Shown in pieces: positions 1-11,275 of a stretch of DNA of 64,000 bases. This stretch comes from Frankia sp. RB7 (GTDB taxonomy: Bacteria > Pseudomonadota > Alphaproteobacteria > Rhizobiales > Xanthobacteraceae): the NCBI GenBank assembly GCA_030403585.1, contig JAUEPE010000011.1, forward strand, positions 1 to 64,000. The letters are read 5' to 3'. Position 1 is the first letter of the stretch, and each line of letters opens with the position of its first letter. Both the position numbers and the translations under genes were made by a program. The notes beneath the pieces were generated by a model, which was not told the DNA's origin, did not search any database, and was given only the letters and a program-made list of their open reading frames with translations.

Positions 1-1
1 C

Positions 2-1135
2 GTGCTCGCCGATGGCACGGTGCTCGAAGGCTTCGGTCTCGGCGCCGAAGGCCACGCCGTCGGTGAGGTCTGCTTCAACACCGCGATGACCGGCTATGAA
101 GAGATCCTAACCGATCCCTCCTATGCCGGCCAGCTCATCACCTTCACCTTCCCGCATATCGGCAATGTCGGTACCAACGAGGAAGACATCGAGACGGTGA
201 ACATGGCCGCGACGCCCGGCGCGCGCGGCGTGATCCTGCGCACCGCGATCACCGATCCCTCGAATTACCGCGCCACCAAGCATCTCGACCAGTGGCTGAA
301 GGCGCGCGGCATCATCGGCCTTTCCGGCATCGACACTCGCGCGCTGACCGCGCTGATCCGCTCGAAGGGCATGCCCAACGCCGTGATCGCGCACGCCAAG
401 AACGGCGAGTTCGATCTGCATGGCATGAAGGAAGAAGCGCGCGAATGGCCCGGCCTCGAGGGCATGGACCTCGTGCCGATGGTCACCTCCGGCCAGCGCT
501 TCACCTGGGACGAGACGCCTTGGCTGTGGGACAAGGGTTTTGGCCGGCAGGACAAGGCCGAGTTCAACGTCGTCGCCATCGACTACGGCATCAAGCGCAA
601 CATTCTGCGCCTGCTCGCCGGCGTCGGCTGCAAGGTGACGGTGGTGCCGGCAACGACCTCGTCCGAAGACATTCTGGCGATGAAGCCGGACGGCGTGTTC
701 CTGTCGAACGGCCCGGGCGATCCGGCCGCGACCGGCAAATACGCGGTGCCTGTGATCCAGGACGTGATCAAGTCGGGCACGCCGACGTTCGGGATTTGTC
801 TGGGTCACCAGATGCTCGGCCTCGCCGTCGGCGCGAAGACCAAAAAGATGCATCAGGGCCATCACGGCGCCAATCACCCCGTGAAGGACGAGACCACCGG
901 CAAGGTCGAGATCACCTCGATGAACCACGGCTTTGCGGTGGACGAGAACACGCTGCCGAAGGGCGCGACGCAGACCCACATCTCGCTGTTCGACGGATCC
1001 AATTGCGGCATCCAGCTCGACGGCAGGCCGGTGTTCTCGGTGCAGTACCATCCCGAGGCTTCGCCCGGTCCGCGCGACTCGCACTATCTGTTCCAGCGCT
1101 TCGCCGATCTGATGCGGCAGAAGAAGAGCGCGTAA
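2..1135 (+). CDS. carA: Carbamoyl-phosphate synthase small subunit (5' partial)
   Basis: Glutamine amidotransferase subunit that hydrolyses glutamine and passes ammonia to CarB for carbamoyl phosphate (pyrimidines, arginine). The N-terminal half is the CarA-specific domain (FNTAMTGYEEILTDPSY, GLSGIDTRALT). The C-terminal half is a class I GATase with the nucleophile Cys266 in GICLGHQ and His350/Glu352 in YHPEASPGP (numbering of this fragment). The reading frame is open to the window edge, so the GTG at base 2 is probably internal; about 20 residues seem missing against the usual length near 396. A GC-rich hairpin terminator follows at 1172-1197. carB is not adjacent but about 4.1 kb downstream on the same strand. 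Confidence 0.97.
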   Translation: MLADGTVLEGFGLGAEGHAVGEVCFNTAMTGYEEILTDPSYAGQLITFTFPHIGNVGTNEEDIETVNMAATPGARGVILRTAITDPSNYRATKHLDQWLKARGIIGLSGIDTRALTALIRSKGMPNAVIAHAKNGEFDLHGMKEEAREWPGLEGMDLVPMVTSGQRFTWDETPWLWDKGFGRQDKAEFNVVAIDYGIKRNILRLLAGVGCKVTVVPATTSSEDILAMKPDGVFLSNGPGDPAATGKYAVPVIQDVIKSGTPTFGICLGHQMLGLAVGAKTKKMHQGHHGANHPVKDETTGKVEITSMNHGFAVDENTLPKGATQTHISLFDGSNCGIQLDGRPVFSVQYHPEASPGPRDSHYLFQRFADLMRQKKSA

Positions 1136-1171
1136 GGCTCCGCTCTCTCGCGACCTGCTTTGACGACATCG

Positions 1172-1197
1172 AGCCCGGGCCTTGTCCCGGGCTTTTC
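1172..1197 (+). terminator. Intrinsic terminator after carA
   Basis: Perfect 8-bp stem AGCCCGGG / CCCGGGCT with a short loop followed by TTTT, 37 bases past the carA stop. It separates carA from the cupin gene. Confidence 0.75.
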
Positions 1198-1263
1198 GTC
1201 AAGGGAACGTCGCCTCACGCCGCTCGTTGATCCCTGCTGCGCTTGTAGCCGGAGAGCCCTGCC

Positions 1264-1785
1264 ATGTCCGTCGTCCGCGACTATGCCGAACCGCTCGCCA
1301 TCGTCTTCGAGGATGACGGGCTGGTGCCGAACAACACCCTCCCCCTCCTCGTCTACCAGGGCGCGGTGGCGCTCGATCCGAAGCGCCCCGAGGAGACCAT
1401 CGAAAACCTGTTCGAAACCAACAATTGGGCCGGCACGTGGCGCAACGGCGTGTACGATTACCTGCATTACCATGCAACGGTGCATGAGGTGCTCGGCGTC
1501 GCACGCGGCCATGCCCGCGTTCGCTTCGGCGGCGATCACGGCCAGGAGTTCGACATCAAAGCCGGCGATGTCGCGATCCTGCCGGCCGGCACCGGACATC
1601 AGTGCATCAATGCGAGCGGCGATTTCTGCGTGATCGGTGCCTATCCGCCGGGATCAAAGATGGAGATCACGCGGGCAACGCCGGAGAATCACGCCAAGGC
1701 GTTGAAGACGATTCCAGACGTCGCGCGGCCGCCGGCCGATCCGGTGATGGGCAAGCACGGCGCATTGATGCGGCTGTGGCGGTAG
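1264..1785 (+). CDS. Cupin-domain protein
   Basis: 173-residue single-domain cupin. The core motifs are in the second half of the protein: a His-rich strand (YDYLHYHATVHEVL) and GHARVRFGGDHGQEFDIKAGDVAILPAGTGHQC, whose His and Glu residues are typical metal ligands. No signal peptide or membrane segment, so it is likely cytosolic. Related proteins are often annotated only as cupin or sugar-isomerase-like; the substrate cannot be told from sequence. The ATG follows a GGAGAGCC Shine-Dalgarno-like stretch. It is a free-standing gene between the carA terminator and convergent dps. Confidence 0.85.
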   Translation: MSVVRDYAEPLAIVFEDDGLVPNNTLPLLVYQGAVALDPKRPEETIENLFETNNWAGTWRNGVYDYLHYHATVHEVLGVARGHARVRFGGDHGQEFDIKAGDVAILPAGTGHQCINASGDFCVIGAYPPGSKMEITRATPENHAKALKTIPDVARPPADPVMGKHGALMRLWR

Positions 1786-1801
1786 CGACAACAAGACTGC
1801 C

Positions 1802-1883
1802 GGTGGGCAAAGGCGCGCTCTTGCGCGCCGTGCCCACCATCCATCGGCACAGTGAATTTGGTGGGCACGCTTCGCTTTGCCCA
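1802..1883. repeat. Paired GGTGGGC/GCCCACC hairpins between convergent genes
   Basis: GGTGGGC (1802-1808) pairs with GCCCACC (1832-1838) around an inner GGCGCGC/GCGCGCC stem. A second hairpin with the same GTGGGC/GCCCAC arms lies at about 1860-1883. The unit is repetitive and lies between the convergent cupin and dps genes, so it probably works as a bidirectional terminator. Confidence 0.55.
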
Positions 1884-1898
1884 CCCGGCACCATGCCT

Positions 1899-2423
1899 TT
1901 ACGCCTCGTTGCCGCCTTCCTGGCGGGTGGCTTCGAACAGGAACCAGGTGCGGCGCTCGGTCTCGTCGATGAAGTTCTCCAGGATGCTGGCGCTGGCGAC
2001 GTCGCCTGCATCGTCGCAGACCTCATGCGCCTTGCGCATCGCTGCCGCGACATGCTTGTTGTCCTGCATCAGCTCGCGCAGCATTTCGCGCGGCGGGACG
2101 TAGTCCTCGTTGTTGTCCTTGATAGTCTGAAGCTTTGCGATCTGGCCGATCGACTTTACGGTCGTGCCGCCGATCTTGCGGACGCGCTCGGCGAGCTGGT
2201 CGGTGGTGGCAAAAATCTGGTCGGACTGCTCGTCGAGCAGCAAATGGTAGTCACGGAAATGCCGGCCGCTCACATGCCAGTGGAAATTCTTGGTCTTGAG
2301 GTAGAGCGCGAAGGCGTCGGCCAGGAGCACGTTGAGTGCGTCCGAGACCTTCTTGACCGCCGCCGCGGGCAGATCGGTGGGCGTATCGAGATCGGGCGAG
2401 ACCTTGCTGGGGGCTTTGCTCAC
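1899..2423 (-). CDS. dps: Dps-family DNA-binding ferritin-like protein
   Basis: Dps/miniferritin that stores iron and protects DNA under starvation or oxidative stress; it forms a dodecamer in the cytosol. The ferroxidase signature is visible: NFHWHVSGRHFRDYHLLLDEQSDQI holds the His, Asp and Glu ligands shared between subunits. The start is taken as the GTG at 2423, because an AGGAAGG ribosome binding site lies just upstream, giving 174 residues; an ATG at 2471 in the same frame would add a 16-residue tail without a clear ribosome site. Convergent with the cupin gene. Confidence 0.93.
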   Translation of the reverse strand: MSKAPSKVSPDLDTPTDLPAAAVKKVSDALNVLLADAFALYLKTKNFHWHVSGRHFRDYHLLLDEQSDQIFATTDQLAERVRKIGGTTVKSIGQIAKLQTIKDNNEDYVPPREMLRELMQDNKHVAAAMRKAHEVCDDAGDVASASILENFIDETERRTWFLFEATRQEGGNEA

Positions 2424-2527
2424 GGGAAACCTTCCTGTTAGGACGCGGACATTGACGGCGCGCCGTCGCACCCCTAACGCAAGGCGGGCAGCGCGGTTCC
2501 AACACAGGAACCGCTGGGCGGGATATC

Positions 2528-3229
2528 ATGGACGATTGGATCGATTATTACGACTCGACGCATACGATCTATGTCAGCAAGCTGCATCGCGATTTGCACT
2601 TCCAGATCATCGCGCGGGACATCATCGGCTACATCACCTCGCCCGAGGCGACCGTGCTGGACTATGCCTGCGGGGAGGCGCTGTCGGCGGGCCAGGTCGC
2701 GGCCGCCTGCGGGAAGTTGATCCTGGCCGAGCCCGCGCCTGGCGTACGCGGCCGCCTGATCGCGCGGTTTGCGCCGAACACCAGGATCCGCGTTCGCTCG
2801 CTCGACGACGTCCGCAATATGCAGGACCAGTCGATCGATCTGGTGGTGATGAACTCGGTCGCGCAATACATGACGGCGGAGGAGCTCGATGCCGCGCTCA
2901 TTAATGTCCGGCGCATCCTGAAACCGTCCGGCAAGCTGGTCCTCGGCGATATCCTGCAGCCTCACGTCGGCATGGGGCGAGACGTGATGGCCTTGCTCTC
3001 CTTCGGCCTGCGTCACGGCTTCCTGAAGGATGCGTTGATCGGGTTGGTCAGCACCGCGCTGTCAGATTATCGTCATCTGCGCACGCGCATTGGGCTGAAG
3101 CGCTACAGCGAGGACGAGATCGCGGCCAAGCTGAAGGCGGCGGGCTTCGCCAGCCAGCGTGCCAACACCAATATCGGCCACAACCCGTGGCGTATCACCT
3201 TCATCGCCCGACCGCCTCTGGTCCGTTAA
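2528..3229 (+). CDS. Class I SAM-dependent methyltransferase
   Basis: 233-residue Rossmann-fold methyltransferase. Motif I is VLDYACGEALSAGQ and the post-motif acidic region lies in the ILAEP strand; a VVMNSVAQYM segment and a later RRILKPSGKLVLGDI strand are typical of the UbiE/Methyltransf_11 type. The substrate is unknown. It starts about 105 bases from the divergent dps start, so the two may share a control region. No transmembrane helix. Confidence 0.85.
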   Translation: MDDWIDYYDSTHTIYVSKLHRDLHFQIIARDIIGYITSPEATVLDYACGEALSAGQVAAACGKLILAEPAPGVRGRLIARFAPNTRIRVRSLDDVRNMQDQSIDLVVMNSVAQYMTAEELDAALINVRRILKPSGKLVLGDILQPHVGMGRDVMALLSFGLRHGFLKDALIGLVSTALSDYRHLRTRIGLKRYSEDEIAAKLKAAGFASQRANTNIGHNPWRITFIARPPLVR

Positions 3230-3301
3230 GGTCCTTGGGTGCGTTAAGCTTAACAATTGGCTGAGGTGGCTTGTCGCACCTCGATCGGCAATGATCGCCG
3301 T

Positions 3302-3377
3302 GGCCCGGTGGCGGAAGCGTCTACGCGAGAGCAGTGCATCGCTCTTCATCCTGGTTCAAATCCAGGCCGGGTCTCCA
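3302..3377 (+). tRNA. tRNA-like sequence, degenerate or unusual
   Basis: This 76-base stretch folds like a tRNA with encoded CCA. The 7-bp acceptor stem is GGCCCGG/CCGGGTC with T73 then CCA. The T arm is canonical (CCTGG-TTCAAAT-CCAGG), the variable region is 4 nt, and the anticodon stem AGAGC/GCTCT closes an 8-nt loop AGTGCATC. The D arm is poor (3 bp, no GG pair in the loop). If the loop is read with one extra base the anticodon would be GCA (Cys), matching U73; CAT is the other reading. It may be a tRNA pseudogene, a tRNA-derived repeat or a non-canonical tRNA. Confidence 0.4.
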
Positions 3378-3480
3378 CGCTTCGCCCCTTCGGGGCTACG
3401 CGTGGCGCAGCCACGCAAGCCCCGTAGGGGCGCAGCGTGTCCGGCGTAGCTTGAGCGCAGCGAAAGCGAAGACGGACTTT
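3378..3480. repeat. GC-rich palindromic repeat following the tRNA-like sequence
   Basis: Nested inverted repeats: CCACGC/GCGTGG around GCCCC-TTCG-GGGGC, then GCGTGGC-gca-GCCACGC, followed by a CGTGTCCGGCGTAGCTTGAG-type tract like those scattered between rhizobial genes. No reading frame is supported. It separates the tRNA-like sequence from the convergent arsR gene. Confidence 0.5.
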
Positions 3481-3489
3481 GTTCGCGGC

Positions 3490-3861
3490 TCAATCCGCCT
3501 CCAATACATCACACTCCACAACATGCTGAAGCCTGTCCGCGTCCTTGGCCGCTGACTTGAGCACGGCGTCGAGCAGGCCGGGAAAGCGTGCATCGAGATC
3601 CTCGCGACGCAGCCGCATGAAGCGGTTGGTGCCCGCGACGCGCGTCAGCATCAGGCCGCATTCGCGCAACTTCGCAAAGTGATAGGTGAGGTTCGACTTG
3701 CCGCTGAGCCCATTGAAGTCGCCACAGCAAAGCTCGCTGCTGACAGGTTCCTGCTGGGCGAGTTGGTACACGATCGCCAACCGGATCGGATCGCTCAGGC
3801 AATCCAGAACCATCGGCAGCTCGATCTGCTCGCGGGTGGGGTGGGGAGGCGTGCGGCTCAT
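3490..3861 (-). CDS. ArsR-family winged-helix repressor
   Basis: 123-residue ArsR/SmtB-type regulator. The helix-turn-helix region reads LDCLSDPIRLAIVYQLAQ through LSGKSNLTYHFAKLRECGLM, with the usual wing (RVAGTNRFMRLRREDL). An adjacent Cys pair (ELCCGDF) could be a ligand or redox site but is not the classic arsenic CxCxxC. It is divergent from the MFS gene, and two copies of an 18-bp inverted repeat lie in the shared 113-base gap, so it very probably represses the MFS gene and itself. The start has GGGGATC just upstream. Confidence 0.88.
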   Translation of the reverse strand: MSRTPPHPTREQIELPMVLDCLSDPIRLAIVYQLAQQEPVSSELCCGDFNGLSGKSNLTYHFAKLRECGLMLTRVAGTNRFMRLRREDLDARFPGLLDAVLKSAAKDADRLQHVVECDVLEAD

Positions 3862-3892
3862 GATCCCCGAAGCATAGCGATGCTGGCGTATT

Positions 3893-3910
3893 GTTCAATA
3901 GTTCTTGAAC
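3893..3910. promoter_or_regulatory. Operator copy 1 (arsR side)
   Basis: 18-bp inverted repeat GTTCAATagttCTTGAAC, with one mismatch to copy 2. It begins 32 bases upstream of the arsR start codon. Inferred binding site for the ArsR-family protein. Confidence 0.7.
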
Positions 3911-3940
3911 CAATTGACTCCCTGATCGCCGTACTTGATA

Positions 3941-3958
3941 GTTCAATAAACATTGAAC
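3941..3958. promoter_or_regulatory. Operator copy 2 (MFS side)
   Basis: Perfect inverted repeat GTTCAATaaacATTGAAC. It lies 48 bp from copy 1 and ends 16 bases before the MFS ATG, where bound repressor would cover the transcription or translation start. Confidence 0.75.
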
Positions 3959-3974
3959 ATAGGGATTGTTTGCA

Positions 3975-5144
3975 ATGAGCGTGTTTTGGCTCGCCTTGGC
4001 GGCCTTCGCGATTGGCACCGAAAGCTTTGTTATTGCGGGACTTTTGCCGACGATCGCCAACGACCTCTCGATTTCGGTCCCGGCCGCCGGTCAATTGGTG
4101 ACCGCCTACGCCCTCACCTATGCCGTCGGCTCGCCGATCCTGGCGGTGACGTTGAACAATATCGATCGCCGCACGGTGCTGGCGCTGGCGCTTTCGACCT
4201 TCATCGCCGGAAACCTGTTCGCGGTGATGGCTTCGGACTACGCGCTGCTGCTGGCCTCGCGCATGTTGATGGCGGTCGGGGCCGGGCTGTGCATGCCGAC
4301 CGCGCTTGCCGTCTCGGTCGCCGTCGCCTCGCCGGAACGGCGCGGCCGGGCGGTGGCGCTGGTCACGTCGGGAATGACGGTCGCGACCGTCGTCGGTGTC
4401 CCCCTCGGTAACCTCGTCGGCAGCCTGTTCGGCTGGCGCGCGACGTTCGCCATGGTCGCAATGCTGGGTGCGATCGCGCTGGCCGGCCTGCTCTTTGGGC
4501 TTCCCCGAGGCCTTCCCAAAAGCACAGCTTCGCTCGCCGAGCGGCTGGCCGTGGCGCGTCACGGCAACGTCCTGATCGCGCTCCTCATCACGGTATTATG
4601 GGCGCTCGGCGGCTTCACCATGTTCACCTATTTTGCCGTCCCGCTGCGCGCTTTGGGCTTCGGCGCCACGCACATCAGCCTCGCACTCCTGGTTTTCGGC
4701 GCGGCCGCGGCGATCGGGAACATACTCGGCGGCCTCCTGGCCGACCGGCTCGGCACCGTCGTCACCGCGGCGCTCGGACTGACCGGCATGGCCAGCGCGC
4801 TTTTCCTGCATTCGCTGGTGCTGAAATTCCTCCCCGGGCAGGCGCACTATGCGATCCTGGGTCCGATCTTCCTCCAGGGCGTTTCGGGCTGGGCGTTCTA
4901 TCCGGCCCAGATCGCCAGCATTATCCGGATCGACCCGCAGGCCTCGATGGTCGCGCTCTCCATCAACGCCTCGGCCATGTATCTCGGCTTTGCGATCGGG
5001 GGAGCCTTGGGCGGCGCCGTGCTTGCGGCTTGGAGCCCGTCCGACCTCGGCTGGGTCGGCGGCGCGAGTGTCACGATGGCCCTGCTGGTGCATCTCGCCC
5101 GTGGCTGGCAGGCGCGGCCGAAACCCGTCAAAATTGCCGGTTGA
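3975..5144 (+). CDS. MFS exporter, drug:H+ antiporter-1 type
   Basis: 389-residue, 12-helix major facilitator of the AraJ/PbuE/YdhP kind. The N-terminus [27 protein letters not shown] is typical of this sugar/drug exporter group, and the helix 2-3 loop carries [11 protein letters not shown]. The ATG at 3975 is preferred because AGGGA lies 9 bases upstream; an in-frame TTG at 3966 has nothing comparable. Divergent from arsR and probably repressed by it. The substrate is unknown; an ArsR partner suggests induction by a small toxic molecule. Confidence 0.88.
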   Translation: MSVFWLALAAFAIGTESFVIAGLLPTIANDLSISVPAAGQLVTAYALTYAVGSPILAVTLNNIDRRTVLALALSTFIAGNLFAVMASDYALLLASRMLMAVGAGLCMPTALAVSVAVASPERRGRAVALVTSGMTVATVVGVPLGNLVGSLFGWRATFAMVAMLGAIALAGLLFGLPRGLPKSTASLAERLAVARHGNVLIALLITVLWALGGFTMFTYFAVPLRALGFGATHISLALLVFGAAAAIGNILGGLLADRLGTVVTAALGLTGMASALFLHSLVLKFLPGQAHYAILGPIFLQGVSGWAFYPAQIASIIRIDPQASMVALSINASAMYLGFAIGGALGGAVLAAWSPSDLGWVGGASVTMALLVHLARGWQARPKPVKIAG

Positions 5145-5229
5145 TGGGGCGTTTTTCGGGGTTTCGCCGCCCCGAAAACTGGTCTAAGACCCACCCGCGC
5201 GCGAGGGAAGACCCCGCGCTCTCGCACAA

Positions 5230-5260
5230 GGGGACGCGCGGCAAGCGCGCCCTTTTTTTG
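5230..5260 (+). terminator. Terminator-like hairpin just before carB
   Basis: GGGACGCGC / GCGCGCCC (one bulged A) followed by seven T residues. It would end MFS transcripts, but it stops only 28 bases before the carB ATG. Either the carB promoter lies upstream of it and it acts as an attenuator, or carB initiates inside this short gap. Confidence 0.7.
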
Positions 5261-5287
5261 TGCCCGAATTCCAGCCCGCGAGCGGTG

Positions 5288-8752
<3,465 letters not shown>

Positions 8753-8796
8753 TCGCGAGCGAAGGCGGAGCCTTCGCTAAGTGATTGGCAAAGAAG

Positions 8797-8830
8797 CCAC
8801 AATGGCCGGAGGAACTGTCCGGCCATGTGG
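8797..8830 (+). terminator. Strong hairpin downstream of carB
   Basis: ATGGCCGGA (8802-8810) pairs perfectly with TCCGGCCAT (8818-8826), extended by CCAC/GTGG. The T run after it is poor, so it may be an mRNA-stabilising or Rho-assisted end rather than a classic terminator. Confidence 0.45.
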
Positions 8831-8912
8831 TTGTTCTGTTCCGGCGCCAGACCCACATAACGCTCCGGCGGCGGCGTGTGCAGCCCCCGGACATACTGAC
8901 GAATCAAGGTTG

Positions 8913-8940
8913 GCGCGCCCTCTGTCTTTGTCGGGCGCGC
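8913..8940 (+). promoter_or_regulatory. Hairpin in the greA leader
   Basis: Perfect 8-bp stem GCGCGCCC/GGGCGCGC with a 12-nt loop, ending 21 bases before the greA ATG. It has no T tract, so a leader structure is more likely than a terminator; function unknown. Confidence 0.4.
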
Positions 8941-8961
8941 GGCTGAAGAACGAGAGAAGAG

Positions 8962-9435
8962 ATGGAAAAGGTTCCGATGACTGCGGGCGGCTTTGCCGCG
9001 CTCGGGGAAGAATTGAAGAAGCGCCAGTCCGAGGACCGTCCGCGCATCATCGAGCATATCGCCGAGGCGCGTTCGCACGGCGATCTGTCCGAGAACGCGG
9101 AGTATCATGCCGCGAAGGAAGAGCAGTCTCACAATGAAGGCCGCATCGCCGAGCTCGAAGACAAGCTCGCGCGCGCCGACATCATCGACATCTCCAAGCT
9201 TTCCGGCGACACCATCAAGTTCGGCGCCACCGTGACGCTGGTCGACGAGGACACCGAGAAAAAGGCGGTGTGGCAGATCGTCGGCGAGGTCGAGGCCGAC
9301 GCCAAGAAGGGCCGTATCTCCATCACCTCGCCGCTGGCGCGCGCGCTGATCGGCAAGAAGAAGGGCTCGACCGTCGAGGTCGTAGCCCCCGGCGGCGCCA
9401 AGGCGTATGAGATCACCAAGGTGGAGTGGCGGTAA
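8962..9435 (+). CDS. greA: Transcription elongation factor GreA
   Basis: 157-residue GreA, which enters the RNA polymerase secondary channel and triggers cleavage of backtracked transcripts. The N-terminal coiled coil (about 1-75) carries the acidic tip motif [16 protein letters not shown], where the Asp and Glu coordinate catalytic magnesium. The C-terminal FKBP-like domain (about 80-157) contains [22 protein letters not shown]. Length is normal. It follows carB on the same strand after 209 bases of hairpin-rich leader, and a terminator closes it. Confidence 0.97.
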   Translation: MEKVPMTAGGFAALGEELKKRQSEDRPRIIEHIAEARSHGDLSENAEYHAAKEEQSHNEGRIAELEDKLARADIIDISKLSGDTIKFGATVTLVDEDTEKKAVWQIVGEVEADAKKGRISITSPLARALIGKKKGSTVEVVAPGGAKAYEITKVEWR

Positions 9436-9465
9436 GGATTTGCTGCCGCGCGCACCGACATTTCG

Positions 9466-9495
9466 AAAAGGCCGCCACACCGCGCGGCCTTTTTG
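9466..9495 (+). terminator. Intrinsic terminator after greA
   Basis: AAAAGGCCGC / GCGGCCTTTT stem with a loop of about 8 nt and a T run ending in TTTTTG, 30 bases past the greA stop. Confidence 0.85.
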
Positions 9496-9558
9496 TTTCT
9501 GCGTGTTGCTCGGAATGTGAGGCACTCTCACCGTTCGTCATTGCGAACGGAGCAGGCC

Positions 9559-10038
9559 CTACCGTCTTCCCTTCACGTCCAGCGGCACGGCCGCCTCGTA
9601 TTTCGAGTTATGCAGCACCAGCGAGGTCCGCACGTTGCGGACGTGGGGCGCGGCGGTCAGGTGCGTCACGAAATCCTGGAAAGTCGCCATGTCGGGGGCG
9701 ACGCATTTCAGGATGAAATCGACTTCGCCGGACAGCATCCAGCACTCGCGGACCAGCGGCTCGGCGCGGACGAATTCCTCGAAGGCGCGCAAATCGGCTT
9801 CTGCCTGGCTGGAGAGGTGCACGGCGGCGAACACCGTGACGTCGAAGCCGAGCTTTCGGGCGTCCAGCAGCCCGCGATAGCCGTGGATGTAGCCCTCCTC
9901 CTCCAGCGCCCGGACCCGGCGCAGGCATGGCGGGGGGGAGATACCGACCCGTTTGGCGAGCTCGACATTGGTGATTCGACCGTCGGCCTGGATCTCGGTC
10001 AGAATCTTGAAGTCAATCTCGTCTAGGTTCCGCGACAC
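9559..10038 (-). CDS. Lrp/AsnC-family transcriptional regulator
   Basis: 159-residue feast/famine regulator. The N-terminal helix-turn-helix reads LDEIDFKILTEIQADGRITNVELAKRVGISPPPCLRRVRALEEEGYI and the C-terminal RAM/effector domain holds the GEVDFILKCVAPDM strand. A GTG start at 10038 is chosen because AGGAG lies about 10 bases upstream and it gives the normal family length; the frame stays open to 10203 but that tail is not Lrp-like. It is divergent from trxB, and two inverted repeats in the gap are plausible operators. The amino-acid effector is unknown. Confidence 0.92.
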   Translation of the reverse strand: MSRNLDEIDFKILTEIQADGRITNVELAKRVGISPPPCLRRVRALEEEGYIHGYRGLLDARKLGFDVTVFAAVHLSSQAEADLRAFEEFVRAEPLVRECWMLSGEVDFILKCVAPDMATFQDFVTHLTAAPHVRNVRTSLVLHNSKYEAAVPLDVKGRR

Positions 10039-10123
10039 GTGATTGGAACTCCTGGCCTTACGGCGGTATCGGGTGGGTCTGTCGCAATCCTCATAGCCCA
10101 ATCCGAGCCAACTGAGCAATTTT

Positions 10124-10142
10124 ATTGCGCGTGCAGCGCAAT
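10124..10142. promoter_or_regulatory. Inverted repeat in the Lrp-trxB gap
   Basis: Perfect 7-bp arms ATTGCGC/GCGCAAT around 5 bases, 86 bases upstream of the Lrp-family start. Candidate autoregulatory site; inference from position and dyad symmetry only. Confidence 0.5.
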
Positions 10143-10181
10143 CGACTTTTGTTCCTTGTTGGAAAAATCCGCCGACAGGGA

Positions 10182-10196
10182 ATGCAATTCTTGCAT
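10182..10196. promoter_or_regulatory. Second inverted repeat in the Lrp-trxB gap
   Basis: ATGCAAttcTTGCAT, perfect 6-bp arms with a 3-base spacer, lying between the divergent Lrp gene and trxB. The size and spacer resemble half-site arrangements of Lrp/AsnC proteins. Confidence 0.5.
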
Positions 10197-10298
10197 AGCT
10201 CACCAGAAGGCTTAGATTAGCTCTGATATTTCAGCGCCTCCGCGAGGCCTCCCGGCACTTTCCGCACCCGCGCTGCAATCCCCCGGTGAAAGGCGTCC

Positions 10299-11270
10299 GT
10301 GAATATGTCCGCTCCTGTTCATGCAAAGGTCGTCATTATTGGCTCCGGGCCCGCCGGCTACACTGCGGCGATCTACGCCGCGCGCGCGATGCTTGAGCCG
10401 ATCCTGATCCAGGGCATTCAGGCAGGCGGCCAGCTCACCATCACCACCGACGTCGAGAACTATCCGGGCTTCGCCGACGTGATCCAGGGCCCCTGGCTGA
10501 TGGAACAGATGGAGAAGCAGGCGGTCCATGTCGGCACCAAAATCGTCTCCGACCTGGTCACCAAGCTGGAGACGACGCAGCGGCCGTTTCGCCTCACCTG
10601 CGATTCGGGCGACGTCTATCTCGCCGAAACCGTGATCCTCGCGACCGGCGCGCAGGCGCGCTGGCTCGGACTGCCCTCCGAGACGAAATTCCAGGGCGGC
10701 GGCGTGTCGGCCTGCGCCACCTGCGACGGCTTCTTCTACCGCAACAAGGACGTCGTGGTGGTCGGCGGCGGCAATACCGCGGTCGAGGAAGCCCTGTACC
10801 TGACCAATCATGCCTCGCAGGTCACCATCGTGCATCGCCGCGATCACTTCCGCGCCGAGCGCATCCTGCAGGAGCGCCTGTTCAGGCACCCGAAGATCAA
10901 GGTGGTCTGGGACTCCGCCGTCGACGAGATCTGCGGCACCGAGAACCCGAACAAGGTCACCCATGTGCGGCTGAAGAACGTCAAGACTGGCGCGCTTTCG
11001 GATGTGAAGACCGACGGCGTCTTCGTCGCTATCGGCCACGCGCCGGCGACCGAACTCGTGAAAGATCAGATCAAGCTGAAACCGTCGGGCTATGTCGAGG
11101 TCGCCCCGAACTCGACCGCGACCTCCGTGCCCGGCCTGTTCGCCGCCGGCGACGTCGCCGACGAAACCTACCGACAGGCCGTGACGGCCGCCGGCCTCGG
11201 CTGCATGGCAGCCCTCGAGGCCGAACGTTTCTTGGCCCTGCGCGCCAGCGAGCGCGCGGCAGCGGAATAA
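10299..11270 (+). CDS. trxB: Thioredoxin-disulfide reductase
   Basis: 323-residue low-molecular-weight NADPH:thioredoxin reductase, a homodimeric flavoenzyme of the cytosol. FAD-binding motif IIGSGPAGYTAAIYAAR lies at the N-terminus, the redox-active pair is Cys139-Ala-Thr-Cys142 (CATCDGFF), the NADPH motif is GGGNTAVEEALYL, and the second FAD motif is GLFAAGDVADE. The GTG at 10299 has AAAGG five bases upstream; an ATG two codons later is the alternative. It runs directly into the LysR gene 5 bases later. Confidence 0.96.
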   Translation: MNMSAPVHAKVVIIGSGPAGYTAAIYAARAMLEPILIQGIQAGGQLTITTDVENYPGFADVIQGPWLMEQMEKQAVHVGTKIVSDLVTKLETTQRPFRLTCDSGDVYLAETVILATGAQARWLGLPSETKFQGGGVSACATCDGFFYRNKDVVVVGGGNTAVEEALYLTNHASQVTIVHRRDHFRAERILQERLFRHPKIKVVWDSAVDEICGTENPNKVTHVRLKNVKTGALSDVKTDGVFVAIGHAPATELVKDQIKLKPSGYVEVAPNSTATSVPGLFAAGDVADETYRQAVTAAGLGCMAALEAERFLALRASERAAAE

Positions 11271-11275
11271 AGATC

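Noticed and set aside
107-1084. 325-residue minus-strand frame opposite carA
   Set aside because: Shadow of carA; no ribosome site and no recognisable domain.
4598-5287. 230-residue in-frame extension upstream of carB
   Set aside because: It overlaps the MFS gene out of frame, resembles no CarB N-terminus, and the family start MPKRTDI begins at 5288.
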